Source of the DNA: Sporolactobacillus sp. STSJ-5
GTDB lineage: Bacteria; Bacillota; Bacilli; Bacillales; Sporolactobacillaceae
Direction of reading: 5' to 3'
NCBI RefSeq assembly: GCF_024385605.1
Contig: NZ_JANFOJ010000002.1
Span: 348,570 to 412,569 of the forward strand
Length of the DNA stretch: 64,000 bases
Shown: one piece after another, positions 46,983 through 56,964 of the stretch
Position numbering within the stretch: the stretch's first letter is position 1
Layout of the letters: every line of letters begins with the position of its first letter
Notes under the pieces: generated by a model
Database searches by the model: none
Told to the model about the DNA's origin: nothing
Seen by the model: only the letters and a program-made list of their open reading frames with translations
Program-made: the position numbers and the translations under genes

Positions 46983-47013
46983 AAAAAAGGCCAGGAAGTG
47001 GATCTCCAAGCCT
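46983..47013 (-). terminator. Weak terminator between asnS and dnaD
   Basis: On the minus strand AGGC...GCCT closes an imperfect stem followed by TTTTTT. It suggests that dnaD-nth-ypoC can be transcribed partly apart from asnS. Confidence 0.5.
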
Positions 47014-47045
47014 CTTAACAAATAAATAATTTATTCACCATTGAA

Positions 47046-48338
47046 TCAAGGATAAATCCGGTTTAGTAACCTTGGGAACGGAATCGTTTCACGAATATGA
47101 TCCAGTCCGCAAATCCATGCGATTGCTCGTTCAAGACCTAAACCAAAGCCAGAATGCGGCACAGAACCATATTGACGCAGTTCCAGATACCATTTGTATG
47201 ATGGATCTGTCAGATGGAAATCTTCATAGCGCTTTTTCATTAACTCCAGATCATCGATACGCTGGCTTCCCCCGATAATCTCTCCATATCCTTCCGGTGC
47301 AAGCAGATCCGCACAGAGAACCACGTCATCGCGGTTCGGATCTGGCTTCATATAAAAGGCTTTAACTTTGGTTGGATATTCAGTAACGAATACGGGCACA
47401 TCAAAGTGTTCGGCAATGGCTGTTTCATGAGGCGATCCGAAATCATCGCCCCATTCAATATCTTCGAATCCCTCTTTTTTCAGAAAATCAATAGCTTCGT
47501 CATAGGAGATGCGTGGAAACGGAGCCTTAATTTTTTCAAGCTTGGTCGTGTCACGGCCAATAGCCTTTAATTCCGACTGGCAATTTTTTAATACTTCTTG
47601 AACAAGATAAGCGACATAGTTTTCTTGAACTTTCAAGTTTTCTTCGTGGTCACAGAACGCCATTTCCGGTTCAATCATCCAAAATTCAATGAGATGCCGT
47701 CTTGTCTTCGATTTCTCTGCTCGAAATGCAGGACCGAATGAAAATACTTTACCGAAAGCCATTGCAGCTGCTTCCATATATAACTGACCGCTTTGTGAGA
47801 GATAAGCATCACGATCAAAGTATTTAGTATGGAATAAATCCGTAGTTCCTTCAGCAGAGCTACCCGTTAAAATCGGCGGATCCACTTTAATAAACCCATG
47901 ATCATGGAAAAAATCATATGTCGCTTTAATAACTTCATCGCGAATGCGTAAAATTGCATGCTGCCGACTTGAACGCAGCCATAGATGACGATGGTCCATT
48001 AAAAACTCTACGCCATGTTCCTTTGGCGTGATTGGATACTCTTGAGCAATTTGGATGGTCTCTAGGGAAGTGACTGTGAGCTCAAAACCGCTTGGTGCAC
48101 GTTTGTCTTCACGTACTGTACCAGTGACATAAAGGGAACTTTCTTGAGTCAGTTCTTTTGCTTGTTCCCAGTCTTCGTCACTAACCTCATTCTTTAAGAC
48201 AACGCCTTGAATAAATCCAGTTCCGTCACGAAGTTCCAGAAATTGGATTTTGCCACTGGAACGCTTATTAGCAAGCCAGGATCCAATCGTCACTTCTTTA
48301 CCAATATAATTTTTCACTTCAGAAATTGTTGCTTTCAT
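47046..48338 (-). CDS. asnS: Asparaginyl-tRNA synthetase
   Basis: 430-residue class IIb synthetase. OB-fold anticodon domain at the start ([20 protein letters not shown]), motif 2 [19 protein letters not shown] and motif 3 [15 protein letters not shown]. It charges tRNA-Asn. No T-box leader fits: only 33 nt separate it from aspB. The gene pair aspB-asnS is conserved in Bacillus and makes amino acid synthesis and charging neighbours. Confidence 0.96.
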   Translation of the reverse strand: MKATISEVKNYIGKEVTIGSWLANKRSSGKIQFLELRDGTGFIQGVVLKNEVSDEDWEQAKELTQESSLYVTGTVREDKRAPSGFELTVTSLETIQIAQEYPITPKEHGVEFLMDHRHLWLRSSRQHAILRIRDEVIKATYDFFHDHGFIKVDPPILTGSSAEGTTDLFHTKYFDRDAYLSQSGQLYMEAAAMAFGKVFSFGPAFRAEKSKTRRHLIEFWMIEPEMAFCDHEENLKVQENYVAYLVQEVLKNCQSELKAIGRDTTKLEKIKAPFPRISYDEAIDFLKKEGFEDIEWGDDFGSPHETAIAEHFDVPVFVTEYPTKVKAFYMKPDPNRDDVVLCADLLAPEGYGEIIGGSQRIDDLELMKKRYEDFHLTDPSYKWYLELRQYGSVPHSGFGLGLERAIAWICGLDHIRETIPFPRLLNRIYP

Positions 48339-48371
48339 TTTCTCTCGTGACCCCCGTTCAACTCTGCACGA

Positions 48372-49556
48372 TTACTTTGTATGTTTTTTTATAAATAGTT
48401 CAATGCGTTTAAGCGCATTTTCAAGATTCTCTAATGAAGTCGCGTAGGAAAGGCGGATGTAGTCCGGCATTCCGAAACCCGCACCGGGTACAACGGCCAC
48501 CTTTTGTTCATCCAAAAGCGCCGCAGACCAATCACTAACACTTGCGAATCCGCACGCATCACTTGTTTTACGAATATTTGCAAACAAGTAGAATGCCCCT
48601 TGAGGCTTGACGCAGGATACCCCGGGAAGTGCCGCAAGCCGCGGATACACAATGTTCAAGCGTTTTTCAAATGCTTGGCGCATGGTCTCAATGCTTTCCT
48701 GCGGTCCATTATACGCAGCGATCGCAGCATATTGTGATATTGAAGTCGGATTAGACGTACTGTGGCTAGCAACATTTGTCATGGCTTTAATTAATTTTGC
48801 ATCTGCTGCAGCATAGCCGATTCGCCAACCGGTCATGGAATGAGATTTAGAAACACCATTGATGATAACAGTGTTACTTTTTACCGCGTCAGACAACTGC
48901 GCGATTGAATAAAATGTATTGCCGTTATAAACAAGCTTTTCATAGATTTCATCCGAAACAATTAAAATGTCATGCTCCAGACAATAGTCTGCAATTGGTT
49001 TTAGTTCTTCTTTCGAGTAGATCATACCTGTTGGATTACTAGGCGTATTTAAAATCAAAGCTTTGGTTTTTGCTGTTGCTGCTTTATCCAAATCTTCCGC
49101 TGTAATTTTAAAATGTTTTTCTTCTGTAGTCGCAATGGCTACCGGAACCCCTCCGGCAAGTTTTACTTGTTCCGGATAACTTACCCAATAAGGAGCAGGA
49201 ATAATCACTTCATCTCCTGGATTGAGCAATGCTTGGAATAGCAAGTAAAGGACATGCTTCGCACCATTTCCGACGATAATTTGTGATGGGTTGTAATCAA
49301 AGTCTTGATCACGTTTTAACTTGCCGATAATTGCTTCTTTTAGCGCAGGTAGGCCGCCGGTCGGCGTATATTTAGTATGTCCAGCCTTTGCTGCCTCCAT
49401 TGCCGCATCAATAATAAATTCCGGAGTATTAAAATCAGGTTGTCCTGCCCCCAAGCCAATCACATCATACCCTTGAGCCTTAAGTTCCCCTGCCTTTGCT
49501 GTGATGGCTAAGGTGCTTGATGGGGTAATCGTTTCTACTCGCTTTGCAAGCTGCAT
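48372..49556 (-). CDS. aspB: Aspartate aminotransferase
   Basis: 394-residue class I PLP aminotransferase. PLP lysine in INGVSKSHSMTGWRIGY, substrate-carboxylate arginine near FGMPDYIRLSYATS, N/D/Y triad in LNTPSNPTGMIYSKEEL and VSDEIYEKLVYNG. It makes aspartate from oxaloacetate. GGAGG precedes the ATG. It leads the operon into asnS. Confidence 0.95.
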   Translation of the reverse strand: MQLAKRVETITPSSTLAITAKAGELKAQGYDVIGLGAGQPDFNTPEFIIDAAMEAAKAGHTKYTPTGGLPALKEAIIGKLKRDQDFDYNPSQIIVGNGAKHVLYLLFQALLNPGDEVIIPAPYWVSYPEQVKLAGGVPVAIATTEEKHFKITAEDLDKAATAKTKALILNTPSNPTGMIYSKEELKPIADYCLEHDILIVSDEIYEKLVYNGNTFYSIAQLSDAVKSNTVIINGVSKSHSMTGWRIGYAAADAKLIKAMTNVASHSTSNPTSISQYAAIAAYNGPQESIETMRQAFEKRLNIVYPRLAALPGVSCVKPQGAFYLFANIRKTSDACGFASVSDWSAALLDEQKVAVVPGAGFGMPDYIRLSYATSLENLENALKRIELFIKKHTK

Positions 49557-49602
49557 CTTCGTTGTTCCTCCCTTGACTGCTCACAAATTTATGAATGCCC
49601 TT

Positions 49603-50094
49603 TTAGAGACTCAAAATTCGTTGCGCTTCTTTGCCGTTATCAAAATAAAAAGATACATAATTATAGCTATTCTTTGAATTTAGGAAGGTAATTTCCCAAA
49701 CAGGATTGCCTTTAATCGCACCGAGACGTACTGAAATGATTTTCTTTACATCGAGTCGCTGATCGGCTAATTTCTGCATCGCTTGTTTTTCAGTTATCCC
49801 CGAGCTGGCCGCTCGCTCGATGAACGGAGCTTTTTTCGGATGATCGGGTACCCAAATATACATCTTATTTCCATTCCTTTTTGCCTGAATGACTTGATAG
49901 GCATCGGTACCGTTAAATGACGTTACCGATTTAACATGGTCAAAAATGTACGACTGCTTTGCCTTTTTTAATGCGGTTGCAGCCGCTTGATTTTGATAGA
50001 CGGTATTGCTTGAATAAAGTTTCCAGGCACCAATGCCGACGATGATCAGAATCGCAATTAATACAGTTATCAATACAGTTTTTACCGTTCTCAA
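49603..50094 (-). CDS. ypmB: YpmB-like membrane-anchored PepSY-type protein
   Basis: 163 residues. One N-terminal transmembrane helix (VLITVLIAILIIVGIGAWKL), then two PepSY-like repeats with ITEKQAMQKLADQRLDVKKI and NPVWEITFLNSKNSYNYVSF. Faces outside the cell; function unknown. Placement before aspB is the Bacillus order. It shares the strand with aspB 46 nt downstream. Confidence 0.85.
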   Translation of the reverse strand: MRTVKTVLITVLIAILIIVGIGAWKLYSSNTVYQNQAAATALKKAKQSYIFDHVKSVTSFNGTDAYQVIQAKRNGNKMYIWVPDHPKKAPFIERAASSGITEKQAMQKLADQRLDVKKIISVRLGAIKGNPVWEITFLNSKNSYNYVSFYFDNGKEAQRILSL

Positions 50095-50237
50095 AACATC
50101 ACCTGAATCAGTTTATGTATCAGGCGGAGCCTGCATATGTGTAGTCTCCGCTTTAGTATAACGCCAGGAATATACTGTTCTCTCTTATCAAATTAAAGGG
50201 AGAAATATACTCCTCATATAGCTACATGCATATCTTT

Positions 50238-50274
50238 TTGAAAAAACAGTTTTAAAGGACTTTTCAACTGTTTT
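50238..50274 (-). terminator. Terminator of panCD
   Basis: On the minus strand AAACAGTT / AACTGTTT with a 14-nt loop, followed by TTTTC. It lies about 70 nt after the panD stop. Confidence 0.75.
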
Positions 50275-50343
50275 CACAGCAAATTAATCGTATCTATTCT
50301 TCCAATGAAATGCAAGCAAATTTATCTTGCTTAATGCTTTATT

Positions 50344-50727
50344 TTATAAAACTTCCATCGATTTTTCTTCATTTAATATTCTTTCAATTCGATTTTTTTT
50401 ATCAAGCACAGCAACGATCGGCTTGAGCCTTTTCATTTCAGCGTCACTCATAAATGCATAAGCCATAATAATCAAAACATCGCCTTTTTGTGCATGCCGC
50501 GCCGCTGCTCCGTTCAAGCAAATGATGCCTGAATTTCTCGGACCGGGAATGACGTAGGTTTCAAGACGGGCACCGTTATTATTATTCACAACCTGAACTT
50601 TTTCATAAGGAAGCAAGTCAACTGCCTGAAGAAGTGTCTCATCAATGGTAATGCTGCCTACATAATTTAGATTTGCATCTGTGACTGTGGCACGATGTAA
50701 TTTGCAGCGTAAAAAGGGACGCATCAT
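50344..50727 (-). CDS. panD: Aspartate 1-decarboxylase (pyruvoyl)
   Basis: 127 residues, like B. subtilis Pan[21 protein letters not shown] contains the self-cleavage Gly-Ser that yields the pyruvoyl group. It makes beta-alanine for pantothenate. The ATG 50727 follows GAGGCG by 7 nt; the eight upstream codons in the same frame lack a site. It starts 4 nt beyond the panC stop. Confidence 0.94.
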   Translation of the reverse strand: MMRPFLRCKLHRATVTDANLNYVGSITIDETLLQAVDLLPYEKVQVVNNNNGARLETYVIPGPRNSGIICLNGAAARHAQKGDVLIIMAYAFMSDAEMKRLKPIVAVLDKKNRIERILNEEKSMEVL

Positions 50728-50731
50728 CACT

Positions 50732-51622
50732 TTACGCCTCGCTTTCATCATGACCGCAGTCGATGGTTACGTTATCAATTAATCGAGCATTCGAGTAGCG
50801 CACAGCGATAGCAATAATGATTCTGCCATACATTTTATCCTTAACACGTGTCAACTCAGGATAATTCAGAACCTCAATATAATCGATTACTCCTAATTGC
50901 ACATGTAATTCATAGTATCTGCGGACAGAAGCAATGATTTGGTCGAAATTTCTTTCGCCGTTACGAATTTTTTCAGACCCAACCTGAAGTCCCTTATATA
51001 ATTCAGGTGCTTCTCTGCGCTCATTAGGGAGCAGCCGCACATTACGCGAACTTTTTGCGAGTCCATCCGTTTCGCGAATGATCGGGCAGGCTATTAATGT
51101 TATTGGAAAATGAAAGGATTTGATGAGACTGTGGACAATGGCTACTTGTTGTGCATCCTTCATGCCGAAATAAACATAATTCGGCTCAACGATTGTAAAT
51201 AGCTTCGTAAGCACGGTGGCAACTCCATCAAAATGACCGGGTCTGCTTTTGCCGCATAGAACATCCGTTTTGTCATTGACTTTAACCGTAACTTGCTGTT
51301 CATTGGGATAAATGGTCTCCACTTCTGGGAGAAAAAGCACATTCACCCCGCAGGATTCAGCAAGCCGCACGTCTCTTTTATTGTCCTTTGGATAGTTATC
51401 GTAGTCATCGTTCTCGACGAATTGTGTGGGGTTGACAAACGAGCTTGCAATCACAACATCCGATGTCTCTGCCGCTTTTTTAAAAAGTGAAGCATGTCCT
51501 TCATGCAGATATCCCATCGTCGGGACAAATCCGATCGTTTTTCCCAGCTTCTTCTGATTCCTCACAAATTCTCTTAATGCCGCAGAATCGGCGAGCTGCA
51601 GCATTGAATGTGCTACATTCAT
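50732..51622 (-). CDS. panC: Pantothenate synthetase
   Basis: 296 residues, a bit longer than usual. Nucleotide-binding [14 protein letters not shown] (HIGH-like), [32 protein letters not shown] and the KMSKS-like AKSSRNVRL. It joins pantoate and beta-alanine with ATP. panB, the usual first gene, is absent here. Its SD GAGGAGG is inside a hairpin; see the leader entry. Confidence 0.94.
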   Translation of the reverse strand: MNVAHSMLQLADSAALREFVRNQKKLGKTIGFVPTMGYLHEGHASLFKKAAETSDVVIASSFVNPTQFVENDDYDNYPKDNKRDVRLAESCGVNVLFLPEVETIYPNEQQVTVKVNDKTDVLCGKSRPGHFDGVATVLTKLFTIVEPNYVYFGMKDAQQVAIVHSLIKSFHFPITLIACPIIRETDGLAKSSRNVRLLPNERREAPELYKGLQVGSEKIRNGERNFDQIIASVRRYYELHVQLGVIDYIEVLNYPELTRVKDKMYGRIIIAIAVRYSNARLIDNVTIDCGHDESEA

Positions 51623-51805
51623 TTTCGTTTCCTCCTCTTGTCCTTGAGGAGGCTTGGGTACGGAATTGAAAAAGGTAAACCCGCACCTCCGTCCATGTCC
51701 TTAATTGGATCATGGCAGACGTAATTAATCGATACTCGAACAGCCATGATCTACGTGCTGCTTTCTAAGAAATGCAGCCAGAATAAGATCCAACCGTCCG
51801 GCTCT
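51623..51805 (-). promoter_or_regulatory. Structured leader of panCD, probable Pan RNA motif
   Basis: About 180 nt, transcribed from an extended -10 box (TGCTATAAT at 51809-51817, minus strand). It contains a stem GATCATGGC / GCCATGATC (51743-51751 with 51708-51716) and a last hairpin CCTCCTC-AAGGACAA-GAGGAGG (51652-51631), whose 3' arm is the panC SD, 8 nt before ATG. The Pan RNA motif is known upstream of pan genes in Firmicutes; I cannot align it here, so identity is tentative. Confidence 0.55.
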
Positions 51806-51816
51806 ATCATTATAGC

Positions 51817-51846
51817 AAAAAACTGATCGACTTTCGCCGATCGGTT
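51817..51846 (-). terminator. Terminator-like hairpin after birA's neighbour region
   Basis: Minus strand ACCGATCG / CGATCAGT with one mismatch and an 8-nt GCGAAAGT loop, then TTTTTT. It is located 10 nt after birA and just before the panC promoter, so it separates birA from panCD. Confidence 0.8.
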
Positions 51847-51855
51847 CTGTTTTAC

Positions 51856-52851
51856 TCATTCCCATTCAATGTCCGCAGAGTATACTTTTGCTAAGGTTCC
51901 ATCCTTTTTCCGCAGAAGTAGTACACCCTCATTATTTATTCCGCTCGCTATTCCCTCTAATATGCGTCCTCCAGGTTGACGCACTTTAATTAATTTTCCC
52001 AAATTCAAAGCACGCTGCTCCCAGAGCGGGCGAATACTTTGAAACCCATTCTGAAGGTAAGTAGTATACAGCGTTTCAAAGAACTCAAAAAAATTTTGAA
52101 TGAGTGGAGCAAGTTCATACCTTTTTCCCGTAATTGATTGGAGTGATCCGGCAACATGCTGCAATGGTTCCGGAAGGCTTGACGGATCGCCGTTTACATT
52201 GATGCCAATCCCAATGACGACCGCTTTTACATAGGTTGCTTCTGCCTGCAGCTCCGTTAAAATGCCCACAAGCTTTTTTCCATCATAAAGAATATCGTTC
52301 GGCCATTTAATACCGCAAGCGAGCCCAGTCACCTTTTCAATCACATCGGCTGCAGCAACAGCGGTGAGCAATGTTAACTGAGGTGTTTCTTCAATGGGAA
52401 GCCCAGGTCTCAGAATCATGCTCATTGCAATGTTTGTATTACGCTGAGATTGCCAAGTATGGCCAAGTCGTCCGCGCCCGTTCGTTTGTTCATTAGTCAA
52501 AACGACCGTTCCATCTTCAGCGCCTTCGTCGGCAAGCCGCAGTGCTTCCTTCTGTGTCGATCCTATGGATTCATAAAAACAGATCGTTCGGCCGAGCCGA
52601 TTCGTTTTAAGACCCGCGGCGACCTCAGCCTCATTCAGTCCATCCGGAGATTGCATGAGCTTGTATCCCTTTTTTTGTACGGATTCAATGAGAAAGCCCT
52701 CTTCGAGAAGTGATTGAATATGCTTCCATACCGCAGTTCGGGAACAACCGATCAATTCTGATATCTTTTGACCGGATAAAAACTCCTCCTGGTGTTCATA
52801 TAATAGAGTCAAGATTGCTTTTTTTGAGTGATTTGTCGGTTGTCGAACCAA
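51856..52851 (-). CDS. birA: Biotin-protein ligase / biotin operon repressor
   Basis: 331 residues. N-terminal winged helix (LSGQKISELIGCSRTAVWKH), the ligase core with GRGRLGHTWQS (biotinyl-AMP loop), CGIKWPNDILYDGKKLVGIL, and a C-terminal SH3-like domain. It attaches biotin to carboxylases and, with biotinyl-AMP, represses biotin genes. TTG start at 52851 with GGAGGCG 8 nt upstream. It overlaps cca by 43 nt. Confidence 0.94.
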   Translation of the reverse strand: MVRQPTNHSKKAILTLLYEHQEEFLSGQKISELIGCSRTAVWKHIQSLLEEGFLIESVQKKGYKLMQSPDGLNEAEVAAGLKTNRLGRTICFYESIGSTQKEALRLADEGAEDGTVVLTNEQTNGRGRLGHTWQSQRNTNIAMSMILRPGLPIEETPQLTLLTAVAAADVIEKVTGLACGIKWPNDILYDGKKLVGILTELQAEATYVKAVVIGIGINVNGDPSSLPEPLQHVAGSLQSITGKRYELAPLIQNFFEFFETLYTTYLQNGFQSIRPLWEQRALNLGKLIKVRQPGGRILEGIASGINNEGVLLLRKKDGTLAKVYSADIEWE

Positions 52852-54032
52852 GATCGAATCGCCTCCAACTCGTTATTAATGCGGCCGTTTACGACATCTC
52901 GCTCCAGATCTTGGATTGTTTTGGCAAGCCATGGTCCTGGTTTCGCTCCTGACCAGTCTATGAAATGATTGCCCGTTGCTGCAAGGCCTGCACGTGAATG
53001 AATGGGACAATTCTGCCACAGTGTTTCTGCCTTACACTGTTGATTGTCGAGTTCTTGCTCATCAACCTCACCCAATGCGACCATTATACGATTGACTGCC
53101 CTTGCATCACGGATACCTGCAAAATAAATGGATTCTTCATTCCATTCCTTATGCATCCGATGTTTTGTCCATTTGATCAATTGAAAAACATGACGTCTTT
53201 CATCATTTGACCACTTCCAATATTTAGAAAATGCCGGAACATCCTCAATACCTTGGTTGATCAAAAATGCTGCCCAACGCTCCTCATTTGTTTGAAGCGC
53301 CAAATAATGGACACGTGTAGCTTTTTCTTCGTCAGCATGATGAAGCATGGGCAGCACGTAAATACAATCTGTTTCGAAAAGGAGCCCAAGTGCCTGTATG
53401 ACGCCTTTGCCCGCAAGCAATCGCGCCATTTCTTGATTGATCCGTTCAATTGAGATTTTCTTCAAGAGATCTGCTTTTTCACGAAAAGCTTGACGTTCTG
53501 TTTGGCCAAGCGTAAAACTGAGTTCAGAAGCAAATCGTATGCCGCGCATCATACGGAGCGGATCCTCAGTAATCCGTTCCTCCGCACGTCCAACAGTTCG
53601 AATCCGTTTCAATTCGATATCTTTCTTTCCTTCGAAAAGATCAATGATTTCACCATTTTGATCCATTGCCAAAGCATTAATCGTAAAATCACGCCGCATA
53701 AGATCTTTTTCAAGAGAAAGAACAAAATCAACTTGATTCGGGTGACGATAATCATCATAATCGGACTCCGAGCGAAAAGTTGTCACCTCGTAACTGCGAC
53801 CATTGTGCAAAACTGCGACCGTCCCGTGGTCGATACCAATTGGAACCGTTCGTTTAAATAAAGAGACAACGTCAGCGGGATGCGCCGACGTTGCTACATC
53901 AACATCATGAATAGGACGGTTGAGCAGGTAATCACGCACTGCGCCGCCGACAACATAAGCTTCAAATCCATGATCTTGTAAGCGATCAAGAATAAAAGCT
54001 GCATCATTAAAAGGAAAAGTCAAAGGGGACAC
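52809..54032 (-). CDS. cca: CCA tRNA nucleotidyltransferase
   Basis: 407 residues. Class II polymerase-beta-type head with VVGGAVRDYLLNRPIHDVDV (GGxxR and DxD) and RRDFTINALAMDQNG, then EDPLRMMRGIRFASEL and helical neck and tail. It adds or repairs the 3' CCA of tRNAs. The start is GTG at 54032 or, equally possible, TTG nine bases later. It overlaps birA. Confidence 0.93.
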   Translation of the reverse strand: MSPLTFPFNDAAFILDRLQDHGFEAYVVGGAVRDYLLNRPIHDVDVATSAHPADVVSLFKRTVPIGIDHGTVAVLHNGRSYEVTTFRSESDYDDYRHPNQVDFVLSLEKDLMRRDFTINALAMDQNGEIIDLFEGKKDIELKRIRTVGRAEERITEDPLRMMRGIRFASELSFTLGQTERQAFREKADLLKKISIERINQEMARLLAGKGVIQALGLLFETDCIYVLPMLHHADEEKATRVHYLALQTNEERWAAFLINQGIEDVPAFSKYWKWSNDERRHVFQLIKWTKHRMHKEWNEESIYFAGIRDARAVNRIMVALGEVDEQELDNQQCKAETLWQNCPIHSRAGLAATGNHFIDWSGAKPGPWLAKTIQDLERDVVNGRINNELEAIRSWFDNRQITQKKQS

Positions 54033-54064
54033 CCCATTTAATTAGTAGAATCAGCAAACGAGAA

Positions 54065-54478
54065 TTATTTGTCATCCTGTTGCTGATGGATTAATTCACG
54101 CCAATGCATTTCTCCGCGCTTAAGCGCATGCATAAGCAGTTCAGCTGAAGCAAGATTAGTTGCTAAAGGAATTCGATAAACATCACTCAGCCTCAAGAGT
54201 GCGTTCACATCAGGTTCATGTGGCTGGGCAGTCAGGGGATCACGTAGAAAAATGACCATGTCCATATTATTGGCGGCAATCATTGCACCGATCTGTTGGT
54301 CTCCGCCTAGCGGGCCAGACTGGAAGCGATGTACCTTTAATCCAGTGGCTTCCATAATCTTTAATCCGGTTGTTCCCGTAGCATACAATTGATGCTGTCC
54401 AAGCAAAAACGAATAAGCAGTTGTAAATTCCACCATTTCGGGCTTCTTTTTGTCATGTGCAATTAATGCAATGTTCAT
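54065..54478 (-). CDS. mgsA: Methylglyoxal synthase
   Basis: 137 residues. Starts [25 protein letters not shown] and [14 protein letters not shown] form the phosphate site, and the catalytic aspartate is in [16 protein letters not shown]. It converts dihydroxyacetone phosphate to methylglyoxal as an overflow route. ATG 54478 agrees with the family; a GTG 12 nt earlier sits in the SD (GGAGTGAG). The bshA and bshB1 genes that follow mgsA in Bacillus are missing. Confidence 0.94.
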   Translation of the reverse strand: MNIALIAHDKKKPEMVEFTTAYSFLLGQHQLYATGTTGLKIMEATGLKVHRFQSGPLGGDQQIGAMIAANNMDMVIFLRDPLTAQPHEPDVNALLRLSDVYRIPLATNLASAELLMHALKRGEMHWRELIHQQQDDK

Positions 54479-54513
54479 GATTCTGCTCACTCCTTAACCG
54501 TTTCATGGTTGGT

Positions 54514-55323
54514 TTAGTCGAGAATATTTTCGAGTCCATAGACAAGCGTTTCGAGATCCATGACCGTTGTTGCGGCGTAATGCACACCAGTCATAAACGA
54601 TGCTCGATCCATAGAATCATGGCGTAATGTCAATAATTCTCCCTTTCCTCCGAAAAGTACTTCTTGATGTGCAATTAATCCGGGCAGTCGTACACTGTGG
54701 ATGCGCATGCCTTCATAGTCCGCACCGCGTGCGCCGGGAAGTGTTTCTTTCTCATCTGGTGCACCCTGTTTCTTAGCCGTACGCGTCTTTGTCATTAATT
54801 CGGCTGTTTTAATTGCGGTACCTGAAGGCGCGTCTTTTTTCTTGTCGTGATGCAGTTCAATAATCTCTGCATCTGGAAAATATTTTGCCGCCATTTGGCT
54901 AAATTTCATGACCAGAACAGCACCAATGGCAAAATTAGGTGCTATGATGCCGCCAAGTTTTTTCTCATCCATCTGTCTTCGATAGCTTTCTACCTCATCA
55001 TTTGTAAATCCAGAAGTGCCGATCACCGGACGAACGCCATAGTCGATTGCTTTTTGCAAATTATGTTTGCCCGATTCCGGATTCGTAAAGTCGATCAGTA
55101 CATCAATATTCTCATTAGAGAAACATGCATCAATATCCGTGTACACACGGCCCTCCAATCCGACAATTCCTGTTACATCTGCAACTTGCTCTCCATCATG
55201 GCCGTGGTCAACAGCAGCCACCAATTTAAGTTCTGAAGCCTGAGCAATCATACGAATCGTTTCCGAACCCATGCGGCCTCTCGGTCCGGCAACAGCCACT
55301 CGAATTTCTTTATTTTCTGTCAC
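54514..55323 (-). CDS. dapB: 4-hydroxy-tetrahydrodipicolinate reductase
   Basis: 269 residues. Nucleotide loop VAVAGPRGRMGSETI, catalytic ELHHDKKKDAPSGTAIKTAE, and substrate loop. A step of lysine, cell-wall diaminopimelate and spore dipicolinate synthesis. GTG start overlaps the mazG stop (GTGA). Confidence 0.94.
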   Translation of the reverse strand: MTENKEIRVAVAGPRGRMGSETIRMIAQASELKLVAAVDHGHDGEQVADVTGIVGLEGRVYTDIDACFSNENIDVLIDFTNPESGKHNLQKAIDYGVRPVIGTSGFTNDEVESYRRQMDEKKLGGIIAPNFAIGAVLVMKFSQMAAKYFPDAEIIELHHDKKKDAPSGTAIKTAELMTKTRTAKKQGAPDEKETLPGARGADYEGMRIHSVRLPGLIAHQEVLFGGKGELLTLRHDSMDRASFMTGVHYAATTVMDLETLVYGLENILD

Positions 55324-55670
55324 TGTTCATTCATCCCTTCGTCCGTTTTTCTCGTCCACCGGTCTTTATCCCTGGTTTGAAATTTATCCAGTACAGTTGT
55401 TAAAGCCTGTCCTAAATCAATATGTAAGCTGTTCGCCATGCAGATCACAACAAACAGAAGATCACCAAGTTCCTCTTCCACCGTCTTTTCTGCTTCGGTC
55501 GGTTTTTTCTTTTTCTCACCATAATAATGATTGACTTCTCTTGCCAGCTCACCCAATTCCTCAGTGAGACGTGCAGTTAATGCAAGCGGAGAAAAATAGC
55601 CTTCTTTGAATTGCCCAATATACGCATCAACTTCTTTTTGTAAGTGTTCCAAAGTCTTTTGTTCGCTCAA
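55320..55670 (-). CDS. ypjD: MazG-type nucleotide pyrophosphohydrolase YpjD
   Basis: 116 residues with the MazG metal motif EELGELAREV...EELGDLLFVVICMANSL. It hydrolyses non-canonical or excess NTPs. TTG start at 55670 with GGGGTG 7 nt before. First gene of the minus-strand run dapB-mgsA-cca-birA, and coupled to dapB. Confidence 0.9.
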   Translation of the reverse strand: MSEQKTLEHLQKEVDAYIGQFKEGYFSPLALTARLTEELGELAREVNHYYGEKKKKPTEAEKTVEEELGDLLFVVICMANSLHIDLGQALTTVLDKFQTRDKDRWTRKTDEGMNEQ

Positions 55671-55884
55671 ATGTATTCACCCCTGCTTCTCTTTTCCTAT
55701 TTTAACGGAATTTCGGCAAGAAGCCAAAATCTAAAACGAATTTCAGTTGGATTATACCATTGTTTTCCTGTTGAGAAAATGGGGAGCATATGATGTTCAC
55801 TGTTTTGTACACGGAGACATATTGAAGTATCACCAAGTAAACCGTATGATATAGATTGCGATGTAATACGGAAAGGTTGTGTGC

Positions 55885-56796
55885 ATGATGAAACTGAATC
55901 TTAAAACAAAGAATATATTATTTATTTTACTTGGCGCAGCCATCTATGCTTTTGGGCTTGTCAACTTTAATATGAAAAATATGCTGGCTGAAGGCGGCGT
56001 TACTGGTCTGACCCTTATATTATATAATTTGATGTCCATCGATCCGGCAATTAGCAATATTGTATTAAATATTCCGTTGTTCTTCGCGGGTTGGCGATTC
56101 TTCAGGCGTAACGAATTCATCTATACGCTGATAGGTACATTCTCGCTCTCATTCTTTCTTTTGGTATTTCAGCATTGGATAACGTTTGACTTCTCGTTGC
56201 GTCACGATTTATTTCTTGCCGCACTCTTTGCTGGTGCTTTTATCGGCGGAGGACTCGGTATTATTTTTAGGTATGGAGGAACAACCGGAGGTTCCGATAT
56301 TGTTGCACGTATTACGCATAAAAAATTTGGATGGGCAATGAGTAAGACAATGCTCGTCATCGATGCAGCAGTAATCGTACTTTCACTTTGCTATTTAGAT
56401 TACAGGCAAATGATGTACACCTTAGTCGGCGTTTTCGTTGGAGCAAAAATGATTGATATGATTCAAAAGGGGGCTTATTCAGCGAAAGCAATCATGATTT
56501 TTTCTAAGAAGAGCGATCTTCTGGCCAGCCAAATTATCAAATTGCTTGACCGAAGTGTAACCCTTATGGATGGAAAAGGCGGCTATACCGGAAGAAAAAT
56601 GAACGTGCTCTACTGCGTTGTCAGTCGGAATGAGGTCTTCCGCCTTAAGAGCTTGATACATGAGTTCGACCCGGATGCATTTGTTACAGTTAACGATGTC
56701 CATGAAGTGTTTGGCGAAGGATTCGCGCAAAATGATGTTGGACCGGCAAAATTCACAGAGAAACTGCCGATAAAAGATAAGATAGACAATCCATAA
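55885..56796 (+). CDS. ypjC: YitT-family membrane protein (YpjC-like)
   Basis: 303 residues: about six transmembrane helices with NMLAEGGVTGLTLILYNL and GTTGGSDIVARI, then a cytosolic C-terminal DUF2179 domain (GGYTGRKMNVLYCVVSRNEV). Role unknown. ATG 55885 has AAAGG 8 nt upstream. It is divergent from mazG/ypjD, a conserved neighbour in Bacillus. Confidence 0.86.
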   Translation: MMKLNLKTKNILFILLGAAIYAFGLVNFNMKNMLAEGGVTGLTLILYNLMSIDPAISNIVLNIPLFFAGWRFFRRNEFIYTLIGTFSLSFFLLVFQHWITFDFSLRHDLFLAALFAGAFIGGGLGIIFRYGGTTGGSDIVARITHKKFGWAMSKTMLVIDAAVIVLSLCYLDYRQMMYTLVGVFVGAKMIDMIQKGAYSAKAIMIFSKKSDLLASQIIKLLDRSVTLMDGKGGYTGRKMNVLYCVVSRNEVFRLKSLIHEFDPDAFVTVNDVHEVFGEGFAQNDVGPAKFTEKLPIKDKIDNP

Positions 56797-56964
56797 GTAA
56801 TTAGGTTAGGGTTATCTATTTCTCATTTGAGCAGACCTCTAGTCAACAACGAAAAAAGTCGATAAAATATAAAGATGCTTTGTTAGGTGTGCATGATGAT
56901 CTGAATTATTTTAGAAGGGAAGTGAGGGTTCAGCAATAGCTTCGGCTTTCTGCTCAACAATTTT

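Noticed and set aside
48339..48371. Possible T-box before asnS
   Set aside because: The gap to aspB is only 33 nt; no specifier loop or T-box sequence.
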